Assembly (NCBI GenBank): GCA_012522795.1
Contig: JAAYJT010000079.1
Coordinates: 1 to 40,811, forward strand
DNA from: Bacteroidales bacterium
GTDB lineage: Bacteria; Bacteroidota; Bacteroidia; Bacteroidales; JAAYJT01
Direction of reading: 5' to 3'
DNA: 40,811 bases
The notes below the pieces were generated by a model. That model was not told the DNA's origin, ran no database searches, and saw nothing but the letters and a program-made list of their open reading frames with translations. Below are positions 27,065-35,935 of the stretch, one piece after another. How positions within the stretch are numbered: the first letter of the stretch is position 1; every line of letters starts with the position of its first letter. The position numbers and the translations under genes were made by a program.

Positions 27065-27301
27065 ATGAAACACAAAACAAATATCTATCAAAACCTGGCG
27101 CGGAAAATCACGATCAATCTTGCGCAACAACTGGAGCACAGACAAAAATGTCAGATTCTGGTGCAGCAGAACAAACAACTTGAGAATAACATTGAGCAAC
27201 TCATAAAGGAGCTTAAATCCATTTCAGAAGAAAACCAGGACCTGAGAGAGCTTGTTATTTCACTTAATAAAGAAAATGAAAGGCTGCGCACCATTAATTA
27301 A
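27065..27301 (+). CDS. Small coiled-coil protein
   Basis: A 78-aa, highly charged protein that is almost wholly heptad-patterned (LEHRQKCQILVQQNKQLENN, LKSISEENQDLRELV). It has no signal peptide or membrane segment. It lies 14 bp after the LysM gene, whose product also has a coiled coil, so an interaction is plausible. I do not recognise a family; the heptad pattern and tight spacing are the reasons to call it real. Confidence 0.6.
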   Translation: MKHKTNIYQNLARKITINLAQQLEHRQKCQILVQQNKQLENNIEQLIKELKSISEENQDLRELVISLNKENERLRTIN

Positions 27302-27309
27302 TTTCAAAG

Positions 27310-27373
27310 CTGATTTTTGTAAAATTATGCAGTGAGATTCCAGGCTGTTTATAAAAGATCTGACAAAAATCAG
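27310..27373. terminator. Inverted repeat between convergent genes, possible two-way terminator
   Basis: CTGATTTTTGT (27310-27320) and ACAAAAATCAG (27363-27373) are perfectly complementary over 11 nt. They are separated by 42 nt and lie between the small coiled-coil gene and pyrD. The long loop makes this weaker than a classical terminator. Confidence 0.35.
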
Positions 27374-27381
27374 AACTTGAA

Positions 27382-28296
27382 TCAGCTTACATCAAGAGCT
27401 CCTACAAGATCCTTAACTGAGTCAATCCGGTGACGTTCCAGGTAATCTTCAATACCAGCCACAATTTTCATAGTTACCGAAGGATCAATGAAATTGGCGG
27501 TTCCTACCTGAATAGCTGAAGCACCTGCAAGTAAAAAACTAATTGCATCGCTGGCATTACTTATGCCTCCAATTCCTATCACAGGTATTTTAACTTCCTG
27601 ACTTACCTGCCAAACCATACGTAAAGCCACCGGTTTAATTGCCGGTCCTGATAGCCCGCCAGTAATAGTGCTCAATACCGGCTTTCGTTTTTCAACATCA
27701 ATGGCCATACCCAATAAGGTGTTAATCAGTGAAATGCTATCAGCTCCTTCGTCTTCAACTCCTTTGGCTATTTCAACAATACTGGTTACATTAGGCGAAA
27801 GTTTAACAATTAGTGTTTTTTTGTACACTTTACGCACTGCTCTGGTTACTGCTTGTGCTGAAGCACATGAGGTTCCAAAAGCCATTCCTCCTTCTTTTAC
27901 ATTGGGGCAGGAAATATTTAGTTCAATTGCAGGTATTTTTTCCAGTTCATTGATTTTTTCAGCAACTGACTCATATTCCTCAACAGTTGAACCGCTGACA
28001 TTAACAATGACATTGGTTGGAAAATCCGAAATTGCAGGATATATCGCCTTTATGAAATAATCAACTCCTTTGTTTTGCAAACCTATTGCGTTAAGCATTC
28101 CATGAGGGGTTTCAGCCATACGTGGATATGGATTCCCCTCTCGATGACTTCCGGTAGTGGCTTTTACAACTATGCCTCCCAATTTTGACAGATCAACAAA
28201 ATCCTCATACTCCCAGCCATATCCAAAAGTTCCGGAAGCAGTCATTACAGGGTTGCGCAATTCAAGAGAATGGAGTTTAACTGACAAATCTTTCAT
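27382..28296 (-). CDS. pyrD: Dihydroorotate dehydrogenase, class 1B catalytic subunit
   Basis: Oxidises dihydroorotate to orotate. The 304-aa protein has the class 1 active-site cysteine C130 in [12 protein letters not shown], the FMN-binding [20 protein letters not shown] segment, and the N-terminal [10 protein letters not shown]. Class 1B enzymes work with the FAD/2Fe-2S subunit PyrK, whose gene lies in the same run. They are separated by a GyrI-like gene, which is unusual. It is 32 bp downstream of that gene and last in the run. Confidence 0.95.
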   Translation of the reverse strand: MKDLSVKLHSLELRNPVMTASGTFGYGWEYEDFVDLSKLGGIVVKATTGSHREGNPYPRMAETPHGMLNAIGLQNKGVDYFIKAIYPAISDFPTNVIVNVSGSTVEEYESVAEKINELEKIPAIELNISCPNVKEGGMAFGTSCASAQAVTRAVRKVYKKTLIVKLSPNVTSIVEIAKGVEDEGADSISLINTLLGMAIDVEKRKPVLSTITGGLSGPAIKPVALRMVWQVSQEVKIPVIGIGGISNASDAISFLLAGASAIQVGTANFIDPSVTMKIVAGIEDYLERHRIDSVKDLVGALDVS

Positions 28297-28328
28297 TATT
28301 TCTTTCGATATTACTTTTCTTTAAAAAA

Positions 28329-28910
28329 TTATTCGCCGGCTTCCTTCAAGGCAACATATAAATCAATCTGTGGGATTTTTCCAAGGCTTCTTTCGTCATG
28401 TAATTCAAAATCATCAATAATCCCTGAAGCTTCATATCCTGATACCGGCAGCCATTTGGTAAAAATATATCTTTTCATTCTTCCCATTGTTATTCCCCAT
28501 GCTAATTTACTTTTGGGTTTAATTGTAAAAACCGCATAAACTGAAGCAGGCACTTCGTAATAATTCAATCCTTCAGGAATTGAATCAATTTGTGTAACAA
28601 CATCACCTACAATATATTTAAATGTTCTGGCTTCGGCATTATAATCTTTACTGACATATAATCTCGCCCATGGTTGTTTTAGATCCGGTACAGGATTTCT
28701 ACTCTTTATTTCATTGAATCTTTTTGATATACGCCCGGCATCCTTGTATATGCTTTTATCATCTGTCTGAACTTCTATCCCAATAAGTTTAATTGGTTCG
28801 TTTAATTTTACGATCTCTGGTTCATATTTATCCGGATTGCCTATAAATATGAAATAAAACACTAATAATGAAATAATTACGACAAACAAGATTATGACTA
28901 TAGTTTTCAT
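28329..28910 (-). CDS. Membrane-anchored GyrI-like / AraC effector-binding-domain protein
   Basis: A 193-aa protein with an N-terminal membrane segment (VIILFVVIISLLVFYFIFIG), then a domain of about 160 residues resembling the GyrI-like small-molecule-binding fold. That fold has two repeats, visible here as the Y.VGDVV...EGLNYYEVPASVYAVFTIKP strand set. No DNA-binding domain is attached. It lies between pyrK (67 bp) and pyrD (32 bp), so it is transcribed with them. The fold call is by overall pattern and is moderate; ligand and function unknown. Confidence 0.6.
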   Translation of the reverse strand: MKTIVIILFVVIISLLVFYFIFIGNPDKYEPEIVKLNEPIKLIGIEVQTDDKSIYKDAGRISKRFNEIKSRNPVPDLKQPWARLYVSKDYNAEARTFKYIVGDVVTQIDSIPEGLNYYEVPASVYAVFTIKPKSKLAWGITMGRMKRYIFTKWLPVSGYEASGIIDDFELHDERSLGKIPQIDLYVALKEAGE

Positions 28911-28977
28911 TATGCCTTATTTGTTTTCTGTATTCTTCACCGGCAATGTATACAGAAGTTTAGCATTTTATTTTGTA

Positions 28978-29751
28978 TCACCAGCCGGCAAGCTCTTTAG
29001 TGTTGAAAACAGGGCCTTCAGTACATACGCAACGATTTCCTGTTGTAGTTTTTACCACACAGCTAAGGCAGGCACCTATTCCACAAGCCATAGTGTTTTC
29101 AAGAGAAACAAAAACCTCAGTGTCAAAACCTTTTAATTTCTGATTAACAGCTTTCAACATTCCTTCAGGACCACAGGCATAAACTATTTTATACTTAAAT
29201 TCATCTGTTTTGAATATACTATGATGAGTTACAAGTCCTTTTTCTCCCAAAGAACCATCTTCAGTAATTAAATAGAGATTGCCATATTTTTCATATTCTC
29301 CGGTTTCATGTATTTCATCTGCATTACGACTTCCAATAAGAATATCAGGGTGATAATTATGCTGTGATAAGCTATGAGCCAGAAACAGCAATGGTGCAAC
29401 CCCGCATCCTCCGCCTACCAGGAGGATTTTGTCATGTTCGGGAAATTCAAAGCCCTGCCCAAGAGGATACAGTAAATTCAAAGTATCATCTACCCTGAGT
29501 TCGGACAGCTTGTACGTTCCTTTTCCAACAATTTTAACAAACAAGCTAATGGTATTATTCTTTGTATCAACATCATGTATTGAAATAGGGCGCCGCAGGA
29601 AAACCTCGGGCTCATCCGGAATCAATATTTCGGCAAACTGTCCTGCCTTAATTGGCGGAAGCGGTTCAGAGCATAATAAATGAAGAATAACATGATTGCT
29701 GCCCGGCAGCCATTTCTTTATGACTTTGAAATCATGAATGAACTTTTTCAT
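28978..29751 (-). CDS. pyrK: Dihydroorotate dehydrogenase electron transfer subunit (FAD, 2Fe-2S)
   Basis: Passes electrons from PyrD to NAD. The 257-aa protein has the FAD-binding FLRRPISIHDV motif, the NAD-binding VGGGCGVAPLLFLA and CGPEGMLKAV motifs, and the C-terminal 2Fe-2S ligands C223, C228, C231 and C241 or C243 (CGIGACLSC...C.C). Length is typical of PyrK. It is 32 bp downstream of the DUF5606-like gene and upstream of the GyrI-like gene and pyrD. Confidence 0.94.
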   Translation of the reverse strand: MKKFIHDFKVIKKWLPGSNHVILHLLCSEPLPPIKAGQFAEILIPDEPEVFLRRPISIHDVDTKNNTISLFVKIVGKGTYKLSELRVDDTLNLLYPLGQGFEFPEHDKILLVGGGCGVAPLLFLAHSLSQHNYHPDILIGSRNADEIHETGEYEKYGNLYLITEDGSLGEKGLVTHHSIFKTDEFKYKIVYACGPEGMLKAVNQKLKGFDTEVFVSLENTMACGIGACLSCVVKTTTGNRCVCTEGPVFNTKELAGW

Positions 29752-29783
29752 GGGCAGTTGTTATGTTTATGGTTTGGCTTGTT

Positions 29784-30278
29784 TTATGTCTGATGTACAG
29801 CATCTCCGGTGTTATCCTTTTCTTCCTCTTTGTTTTCACTGCTATCAGCTTGTTGCTCATCCTTATCTTCTTCTTTTTCAGGAAATTCAAGCATGTCTTT
29901 CTCATGCAAAAGGTTATACCAGGCACAAATCTTTTTCATGTGCGATACATAAACCCTGTCGCGATCGTACTCAGGAATGACACTTTCAAAAAAATCTTTA
30001 AGCTTTTGATTATCAGATTTAGGATCGGGTGCAAGACCATTATTGGTTTTTTCCTTGATGGATTTCAATATATCCAGCAATGGCATGTCCTCATTTTGTG
30101 TGAACACACTTATTTCAGTGAGAGAGCTGACTTTGTCATGCGAGAAAACCTGAAATCGTTTGCCATCTGACAATGATTCAACTATCACTCCATTTTTTGC
30201 CTGCGCAATTGATTTGTATAATCCGGGCTTTCCTACAATTGACAATATTTTACTTAAATCAGTTGTTTTTTCTTCCAT
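29784..30278 (-). CDS. DUF5606-like protein with acidic tail
   Basis: A roughly 165-aa soluble protein. It begins with LSKILSIVGKPGLYKSIAQ and contains VESLSDGKRFQVFS, which I recall as DUF5606 of Bacteroidota. The C-terminal 30 residues are very rich in Glu, Asp and Lys. Two ATGs (30284 and 30278) are possible; both lie just after the promoter, and the second is used here because EEKTTDLSKI follows directly. It heads the pyrK run and is divergent from dnaX. Function unknown. Confidence 0.75.
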   Translation of the reverse strand: MEEKTTDLSKILSIVGKPGLYKSIAQAKNGVIVESLSDGKRFQVFSHDKVSSLTEISVFTQNEDMPLLDILKSIKEKTNNGLAPDPKSDNQKLKDFFESVIPEYDRDRVYVSHMKKICAWYNLLHEKDMLEFPEKEEDKDEQQADSSENKEEEKDNTGDAVHQT

Positions 30279-30303
30279 AATCATTTTCGATTTATTACAA
30301 CTG

Positions 30304-30311
30304 CAAAAGTA
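30304..30311 (-). promoter_or_regulatory. -7 element of the DUF5606-like / pyrK / pyrD run
   Basis: Minus-strand TACTTTTG, about 20-25 bp before the two possible ATGs. The leader would be very short (about 13-20 nt). Confidence 0.6.
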
Positions 30312-30362
30312 TAAGAAATGTATTTATAATCGTTTTTTTAACAGATTTGTTAGAAATAATGA

Positions 30363-30392
30363 TTGTAGGAACCCAATAAACTTGTAAGTTTG
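30363..30392 (+). promoter_or_regulatory. Promoter of dnaX (-33 and -7 elements)
   Basis: TTG at 30363-30365, a 19-bp gap, then TAAGTTTG at 30385-30392. This is the best-spaced promoter in the window. It lies 27 bp before the ATG at 30420. Confidence 0.7.
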
Positions 30393-30419
30393 GGCTTTAA
30401 AAATTTCTATTTTTTCTAT

Positions 30420-32183
30420 ATGGATAATTTTGTTGTATCAGCCCGAAAATACAGACCTGGCACGTTTTCGTCAGTAATAGGGCAGGATTCCATTACCAAT
30501 ACCCTAAAAAGTGCGATCCGTAAAAATCAACTGGCACAAGCTTTTCTGTTCTGCGGGCCCCGGGGTGTTGGAAAAACCACCTGTGCACGCATTTTTGCAA
30601 AAACTATAAACTGTGAACAGCGTACTGAAGATGATGAAGCATGTAATAAATGTAATTCTTGTCTGTCGTTCAATACATCGGCATCGTTCAACATCCATGA
30701 GCTTGACGGTGCTTCAAACAATTCAGTAGCTGACATCCGGAGCCTTATTGATCAGGTTAGAATACCACCACAGGTCGGACGCTACAAAGTTTATATAATT
30801 GACGAAGTGCATATGCTGTCGTCAGCTGCTTTCAATGCATTTTTAAAAACTCTGGAAGAACCTCCTCCTTACGCTAAATTCATTCTTGCTACTACTGAAA
30901 AGCACAAGATTATCCCTACCATTTTATCACGTTGTCAGATCTATGATTTCAAACGGATTTCAGTAGAAGATATAGTTCGCCAGCTTGAATTTGTTGCAAA
31001 AAGCGAGAATGTAACTGCCGATCCCGATGCTCTGCACATAATAGCTCAAAAATCGGATGGTGCAATGCGCGATGCACTTTCAATTTTTGATCAGCTTGTT
31101 AGCTTTTCAGGTAATGTTCTGGAATATAAGCATGTGATTGAAAATCTTAATGTGCTTGATTATGAATATTATTTTCAAATCACTGATAATCTGCTCAGTA
31201 ATAATATTCCGCAAACTATGCTGCTTATTGATGAGATAATCAATAATGGTTTTGACGGACAACATTTTATAATTGGACTGGGCGAACATCTTCGTAATCT
31301 TCTGGTTTGTAAAGACAGTGTTACTGTAAGACTACTTGAAGTAAGTGCGGGCTTGAAAGAACGTTATCACCGCCAATCTGCTGCCTGCGATACAGGATGG
31401 TTATTAAAAGCTCTGGAGCTTATTAACCGTTGCGACATTGATTACCGCATGAGCAATAATAAAAGAATGCTTGTTGAGCTTACTGTTCTGCAGATAGGCA
31501 ATAATCTTCATTCCAAACTTCAGCTTGACGCCTCCGGCATTTCAGAAACAGCTCCTGTTCCGGTTGCAACAACACCAGCTAGTCCTAAAAAAGAAGAAAT
31601 ATCTGGTTCACAGGCATATAAATCTGACATACAAGCTCCCGCAGCACTTGCTGAACCGGAAGCTGAAATAGAAAAGGCACCTGAAAAGCCTGTTGTTAAG
31701 CGTACCTTTATCCCTACTTCAGGTGTTTCAATAAAAAAGCCTGCTGACGGTCAGGCAGAAACAGAAAAAGATGAAGCCAAAGACCTGAGCGATACCAAAA
31801 TGAATGAAGATCATCCTTTCACAGCTGAAGAACTTGAAAAAACATGGGAAGTTTTTGCCAGGAGTGTAGCTGCAGGATCGCCCAATCTTCATGCTACGCT
31901 GACCCAATCCACACCAAGGATTGCTGATGAATCAAACAGCATTATTCTTTTTGCCATTCATAGTCAGCTTCAGCAACAGGAAATCTCAAATGCCAGACCT
32001 GAACTTATTGCATTTTTGAAAGAAAATCTTAAAAATTCCCAGATAAGCATTCAAACCGAGATGGTAGAAGCGGTTAAAGAGGCAATTCCTTACACGTCAG
32101 TAGAGAAATATCAGAAAATGAACGAGAAGAATCCAAATCTCAACAATCTAAAAAATAAATTAAGTCTCGAACTCGATTTTTAG
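30420..32183 (+). CDS. dnaX: DNA polymerase III subunits gamma/tau
   Basis: Clamp-loader ATPase of the replicative polymerase. With the ATG at 30420 the protein is 587 aa and starts VVSARKYRPGTFSSVIGQ, the canonical N terminus; the longer frame starts in the promoter. Walker A is GPRGVGKTT (46-54). The zinc module has C65, C75, C78 and C81. Walker B/DExH is IIDEVHMLS, and sensor 1 is ATTEKHKIIPTILSRC. After the AAA+ and clamp-loader collar domains comes a Pro/Glu/Ala-rich linker and a C-terminal domain likely to match tau. No obvious slippery frameshift run was noticed. It is followed by the plsC-like gene after 16 bp. Confidence 0.95.
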   Translation: MDNFVVSARKYRPGTFSSVIGQDSITNTLKSAIRKNQLAQAFLFCGPRGVGKTTCARIFAKTINCEQRTEDDEACNKCNSCLSFNTSASFNIHELDGASNNSVADIRSLIDQVRIPPQVGRYKVYIIDEVHMLSSAAFNAFLKTLEEPPPYAKFILATTEKHKIIPTILSRCQIYDFKRISVEDIVRQLEFVAKSENVTADPDALHIIAQKSDGAMRDALSIFDQLVSFSGNVLEYKHVIENLNVLDYEYYFQITDNLLSNNIPQTMLLIDEIINNGFDGQHFIIGLGEHLRNLLVCKDSVTVRLLEVSAGLKERYHRQSAACDTGWLLKALELINRCDIDYRMSNNKRMLVELTVLQIGNNLHSKLQLDASGISETAPVPVATTPASPKKEEISGSQAYKSDIQAPAALAEPEAEIEKAPEKPVVKRTFIPTSGVSIKKPADGQAETEKDEAKDLSDTKMNEDHPFTAEELEKTWEVFARSVAAGSPNLHATLTQSTPRIADESNSIILFAIHSQLQQQEISNARPELIAFLKENLKNSQISIQTEMVEAVKEAIPYTSVEKYQKMNEKNPNLNNLKNKLSLELDF

Positions 32184-32199
32184 GTTCAAAAACAGTACC

Positions 32200-32769
32200 A
32201 TGCTACGAAAGATCAGTAGTTTAATATTGAAGATAAGCGGCTGGACAACTATCATGGAGCCTCATCTTGAATATCAGCGTTGTGTATTACTTATGGCACC
32301 TCACACAAGCAACTGGGATTTTGTGATAGGCAGGCTGGCATTATGGTCAATAGGTTTGAAAACAAATTTTCTGATAAAAAAAGAAGTTTTTTTCTTTCCT
32401 CTTGGACCATTGCTCAAAGCAATGGGAGGTGTTCCGGTTGACAGGTCTCAGAGCAATAATGTAGTCCGGGATATTGCTTTGAAACTTAATAATGCTGAGC
32501 AAATGATTATAGTGATAACTCCTGAGGGAACACGCAGTTTGCGTAAAGAATGGAAAAAAGGGTTTTACTATATAGCTTCAATTGCTGAAGTGCCTATACT
32601 TCTGGGTTATCTTGATTATGCAAAGAAAGTTGCCGGCATTACAGCAATGCTTTATCCGACTGATAATTACAAAAGCGATTTGGCTAAAATATATGATTTC
32701 TACAAGGATTTTACTGCTCTATATCCTGAAAAGTTCAATCTATCGCCAATGTATCGAAAAGAAGTTTAA
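32200..32769 (+). CDS. 1-acyl-glycerol-3-phosphate acyltransferase-like protein (PlsC family)
   Basis: A 189-aa acyltransferase domain protein. The catalytic HX4D motif is H35-D40 (HTSNWD) and the substrate-binding motif EGTRS is at residues 109-113. It is shorter than typical PlsC (about 240 aa) and has no clear N-terminal membrane segment. This fits the compact lyso-phospholipid or ornithine-lipid type acyltransferases in Bacteroidota. Substrate unknown. It starts 16 bp after dnaX, so it is probably on the dnaX transcript. It converges on upxY. Confidence 0.83.
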   Translation: MLRKISSLILKISGWTTIMEPHLEYQRCVLLMAPHTSNWDFVIGRLALWSIGLKTNFLIKKEVFFFPLGPLLKAMGGVPVDRSQSNNVVRDIALKLNNAEQMIIVITPEGTRSLRKEWKKGFYYIASIAEVPILLGYLDYAKKVAGITAMLYPTDNYKSDLAKIYDFYKDFTALYPEKFNLSPMYRKEV

Positions 32770-32815
32770 GATTTGTTAATTCCTGCCCTTTAGCAGTAAC
32801 TATAACACATAAAAA

Positions 32816-33307
32816 TCAAATTTTTTTCAGATTACCAGGCGAAATAGTAAGCAAAATAGAATACCCTATATTCTCAATGCGAAGTACTACCTTACGTTTT
32901 CCTCTTATTTCAATCAATTCAGCAGGCATATCCCGAAACGGACCTCGGGTAATTAGAACTTTATCTCCGGTTTCAAGCCTCTGATCAGTTACTTCTACCT
33001 CCATACCAGTATCAATGAAATAGCGCAAGGCTTTGATCTGCCAATCAGGAATTCGTGCAGCCTTGCCTTCAAAAAAAACAAAACGTACAGCCCCGGGAGT
33101 ATTTAAAACATCAAAATATTCTTTTTCAGTTATTCTTACAAAAACATATGAGCGGATCAATGGCTCCTCAACCCATTTCTTTCTGTCACTCCATTGTTTG
33201 AGTGTTTTTTGCAAAGGCAGAAATGATTCAATTCCTCTAACTGTCAGTTCAGCATGGACTTTTTTCTCATTACGCGAACGGGTATAAAGTGCAAACCAAT
33301 CAGCCAT
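32816..33307 (-). CDS. upxY: UpxY/RfaH-like transcription antitermination factor (NusG family)
   Basis: A 163-aa protein with the NusG N-terminal domain (WFALYTRSRNEKKVHAEL at residue 3, PLIRSYVFVRI) and a C-terminal KOW-type domain (GDKVLITRGPFRDMPAELIEI). In Bacteroides such proteins let RNA polymerase read through the leader of one polysaccharide operon, usually the one they head. Here the gene is last: 21 bp downstream of the TviB-like dehydrogenase gene, with the WbpB-like gene before that. It is therefore a distal member of a surface-sugar operon, or a relic of rearrangement. Confidence 0.85.
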   Translation of the reverse strand: MADWFALYTRSRNEKKVHAELTVRGIESFLPLQKTLKQWSDRKKWVEEPLIRSYVFVRITEKEYFDVLNTPGAVRFVFFEGKAARIPDWQIKALRYFIDTGMEVEVTDQRLETGDKVLITRGPFRDMPAELIEIRGKRKVVLRIENIGYSILLTISPGNLKKI

Positions 33308-33328
33308 AATGCATGAATTTTTTTTTGA

Positions 33329-34630
33329 TTACAAACTCCAATACAAGAAATCCTTTGCAAACCTCCTGTAAAGTCCTTTCAAATCAACAAGGATCCCTTT
33401 TTCAGTAAGCAGTTTCTTAAAGAAATCTTTACTTAGCTGTGTATATGGTTCATGACTAACTGCCACAATTACAGCATCATACTGTTTTTCTGAATGCAAT
33501 CTATCAGGAGCAATCAGCTTAATGCCGTATTCATGATAAAATTCATCAGTACTTGCATAGGGATCAACTGCATCAACATTTACACCATAACTAACAAGCT
33601 CCCGGATTATATCAGGAACCCGCGAATTACGGATATCACTGACATTTTCCTTAAACGTGGTTCCCATGACCAAAACTTTCGAATCTGTAATTTGCTTATC
33701 AGCGGCTATGAGTTTTTTAACAAGTTGCTTTGCCACATAAAAGCCCATACTGTCATTTATAAAACGTCCGGCATTAATAATCTGCGGATGATAACGAAGT
33801 TCCTTTGCCTTATATGTGAGATAATAAGGGTCAACGCCAATGCAATGCCCACCGACCAATCCCGGATAAAATTTCAGGAAATTCCATTTTGTACCGGCAG
33901 CTTCAAGCACCTCATAAGTATTTATGCCCATGCGGCTAAAAATAATTGATAATTCATTCATAAACGCAATATTGACATCGCGCTGGGTATTCTCAATAAT
34001 TTTTGCAGCTTCAGCCACTTTTATTGACGAAGCACGGTGAATACCGGCTCTAACCACCATTTCATAGAGTTCTGCAATAACCTCAAGTGATTCATTATCG
34101 CAACCTGAAACCACTTTAATGATCGTGGATAGTGTATGTAGTTTGTCGCCCGGATTTATGCGTTCAGGTGAAAATCCCACTTTAAAATCCTCAATATACT
34201 TCAAACCTGAAAGTTCTTCAAGGATAGGAACACAATCGTCCTCGGTGCAACCCGGATACACGGTTGATTCATACACCACATAATCACCTTTTTTCAAAAC
34301 ATTGCCAATAGTTCGTGTAGCGGCAAACAAAGGTCTGAGATCAGGCATATTGTGCTTATCAATGGGAGTGGGTACGGCAATAATGTGAAAATCGGCATTA
34401 CGAAGGTCATCGGGATTTACAGTAAACAGGATGTCAGTATTGTCAAAAGCTGAACTTTCCAATTCATTACTCGGGTCTATATGATTTTTCATCATTTCAA
34501 CCCTGTCTTCACGAATATCAAATCCTATTACCGATATTTTTTTTGCAAATTCTAAAGCTATCGGCAAACCCACATAACCCAAGCCGATCACGCTTAGTTT
34601 TGCTTCTTTTTTAATTAATTTTTCAATCAT
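33329..34630 (-). CDS. tviB: UDP-N-acetylhexosamine 6-dehydrogenase (TviB/WbpO type)
   Basis: Oxidises C6 of UDP-GlcNAc or UDP-GalNAc to the uronic acid with NAD. The 433-aa protein has the Rossmann motif GLGYVGLP, VYESTVYPGCTEEDC-like sequence, the SPERINPGD motif, and catalytic C263 in VGGHCIGVDPYYL. TVYPGCTE and KWNFLKFYPGLVGGHC point to the TviB/WbpO group, not to UDP-glucose dehydrogenases. With the WbpP/TviC-like epimerase at 35936-36997 it could make UDP-GalNAcA, the Vi-antigen precursor route. The ATG at 34630 fits the family start. It lies 72 bp after the WbpB-like gene. Confidence 0.88.
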   Translation of the reverse strand: MIEKLIKKEAKLSVIGLGYVGLPIALEFAKKISVIGFDIREDRVEMMKNHIDPSNELESSAFDNTDILFTVNPDDLRNADFHIIAVPTPIDKHNMPDLRPLFAATRTIGNVLKKGDYVVYESTVYPGCTEDDCVPILEELSGLKYIEDFKVGFSPERINPGDKLHTLSTIIKVVSGCDNESLEVIAELYEMVVRAGIHRASSIKVAEAAKIIENTQRDVNIAFMNELSIIFSRMGINTYEVLEAAGTKWNFLKFYPGLVGGHCIGVDPYYLTYKAKELRYHPQIINAGRFINDSMGFYVAKQLVKKLIAADKQITDSKVLVMGTTFKENVSDIRNSRVPDIIRELVSYGVNVDAVDPYASTDEFYHEYGIKLIAPDRLHSEKQYDAVIVAVSHEPYTQLSKDFFKKLLTEKGILVDLKGLYRRFAKDFLYWSL

Positions 34631-34702
34631 ATATAAGTCAATGATAAATAGTTAGGATTAAAGTTGTACTTAATTATTTCTTCTTTTTTTTAAATTTTCT
34701 GA

Positions 34703-35653
34703 TCATTTTAACAATGGATGGTAGTCTCCTTGTTTTCCGATAGGAGCTGCATTTCTTATTTGATAGGCAATATTGATGCTTGGGCGTGCATCATCAAGTC
34801 CAAAACCACGACCTGCCAAAATTTCCTTATAAGCTTTGGTATGTAACTCTGTAAAACCCTCACTGAAATCAATCTCTTCTCCTTCAAGCTGCAGGGAACG
34901 ATAAGTGCGTAAACCTTTTTGTTTTACCTTTTCATGAATATCATTGTAATCAAGACTTAGAAACCATCGAACCCTCGCTTTTTCAAGGATTAGCAAACCT
35001 GCTGCTTTATTTTCACTGCTGTAATGCACAATGTTTTCTTTCACACCGCCAAAGATCCACAGCAACATATCAAAAAAATGGATCCCAATATTGGTAGCCA
35101 CACCTCCTGATTTCTCGATTTGCCCTTTCCATGAGATAAAATACCAACGTCCCCGGCTTGTAATATATGTCAGATCAATATCGTATGTTTTGTATTTTGA
35201 AGCTGAATCAATTTTTTGTTTCAAGGCTATAATTGCAGGGTGCAGGCGCAATTGAAGTATGTTGTAAATTTTACAATCACTTTCTTTTTCAATTACCTGT
35301 AATGCATCAACATTCCAGGGATTAAGCACCAACGGTTTCTCACAGATTGCATGTGCCTGATTTCGTAGAGCCAGCCTTATATGAGCATCATGTAAATAAT
35401 TTGGCGAACAGATACTTACATAATCTATTTTATTATCTCCAAGCCTGCGCTGTTTATCAAGATGACGATCAAAACGTTCGGGTTCTGTAAAAAAATCTGC
35501 TTCAGGAAAATACTGATCAATAGTGCCCATTACATCAAACCTGTCAAGAGCGCAAACTATCCTGTTACCGGTTTCTTTCACAGCTTTCATATGTCGGGGT
35601 GCGATATATCCCGCTGACCCTATCAAAGCAAACAATAATGGTTTTTGATCCAT
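34703..35653 (-). CDS. Gfo/Idh/MocA oxidoreductase, WbpB/WlbA-like UDP-sugar oxidase
   Basis: A 316-aa NAD-dependent oxidoreductase. The N-terminal Rossmann start is ALIGSAGYIAPRHMKAVKETG, and the EKP motif is ICEKPLVL. ALDRFDVMGTIDQYFPEADFF closely follows WbpB/WlbA enzymes, which oxidise C3 of UDP-GlcNAcA on the way to diacetamido-uronic acids. The partner aminotransferase and acetyltransferase (WbpE, WbpD types) are not in this window, so the pathway here is incomplete. It heads the minus-strand sugar run; its promoter box is at 35715-35722. Confidence 0.85.
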   Translation of the reverse strand: MDQKPLLFALIGSAGYIAPRHMKAVKETGNRIVCALDRFDVMGTIDQYFPEADFFTEPERFDRHLDKQRRLGDNKIDYVSICSPNYLHDAHIRLALRNQAHAICEKPLVLNPWNVDALQVIEKESDCKIYNILQLRLHPAIIALKQKIDSASKYKTYDIDLTYITSRGRWYFISWKGQIEKSGGVATNIGIHFFDMLLWIFGGVKENIVHYSSENKAAGLLILEKARVRWFLSLDYNDIHEKVKQKGLRTYRSLQLEGEEIDFSEGFTELHTKAYKEILAGRGFGLDDARPSINIAYQIRNAAPIGKQGDYHPLLK

Positions 35654-35714
35654 GACAATAAATTTTGTTCGTGCTGAAAAGAAAAAGTAAAAAGGTTTAT
35701 AACGATTAAAACTG

Positions 35715-35722
35715 CAAAAGTA
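35715..35722 (-). promoter_or_regulatory. -7 element of the WbpB-like / TviB-like / upxY run
   Basis: Minus-strand TACTTTTG, 61 bp before the ATG at 35653. A CAAA on the plus strand at 35745-35748 could be the -33 element with a 22-bp gap. Confidence 0.5.
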
Positions 35723-35855
35723 TTGAAATTGCTGAACAAAAAGTCAAACGATTCACACCTGTTCTAAAAGTATATGTGTAATGATCAAACTATAATCCGG
35801 ACTTAATCGGTTTGAGCAATTTATAATTCAGATGCAGAAATTAATGTAACTATCA

Positions 35856-35863
35856 TATATTTG
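35856..35863 (+). promoter_or_regulatory. -7 element of the WbpP/TviC-like epimerase gene
   Basis: TATATTTG, 72 bp before the ATG at 35936, in the 282-bp divergent region. No repeat or operator-like palindrome was seen around it. Confidence 0.55.
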
Positions 35864-35935
35864 CATGTGTTTTTTTAAGGACGAAACTATTGGTTCCAAA
35901 ACTTTGTTTACGAAAATAAATAATTACAAACCATT

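Noticed and set aside
29763-30170. A 135-codon plus-strand hydrophobic open frame
   Set aside because: It is antisense to the end of the DUF5606-like gene; the hydrophobic run is the mirror of its Glu/Lys-rich tail.
30504-30736. Minus-strand open frames inside dnaX
   Set aside because: They are antisense to the strongly conserved Walker A and zinc-module region of dnaX.
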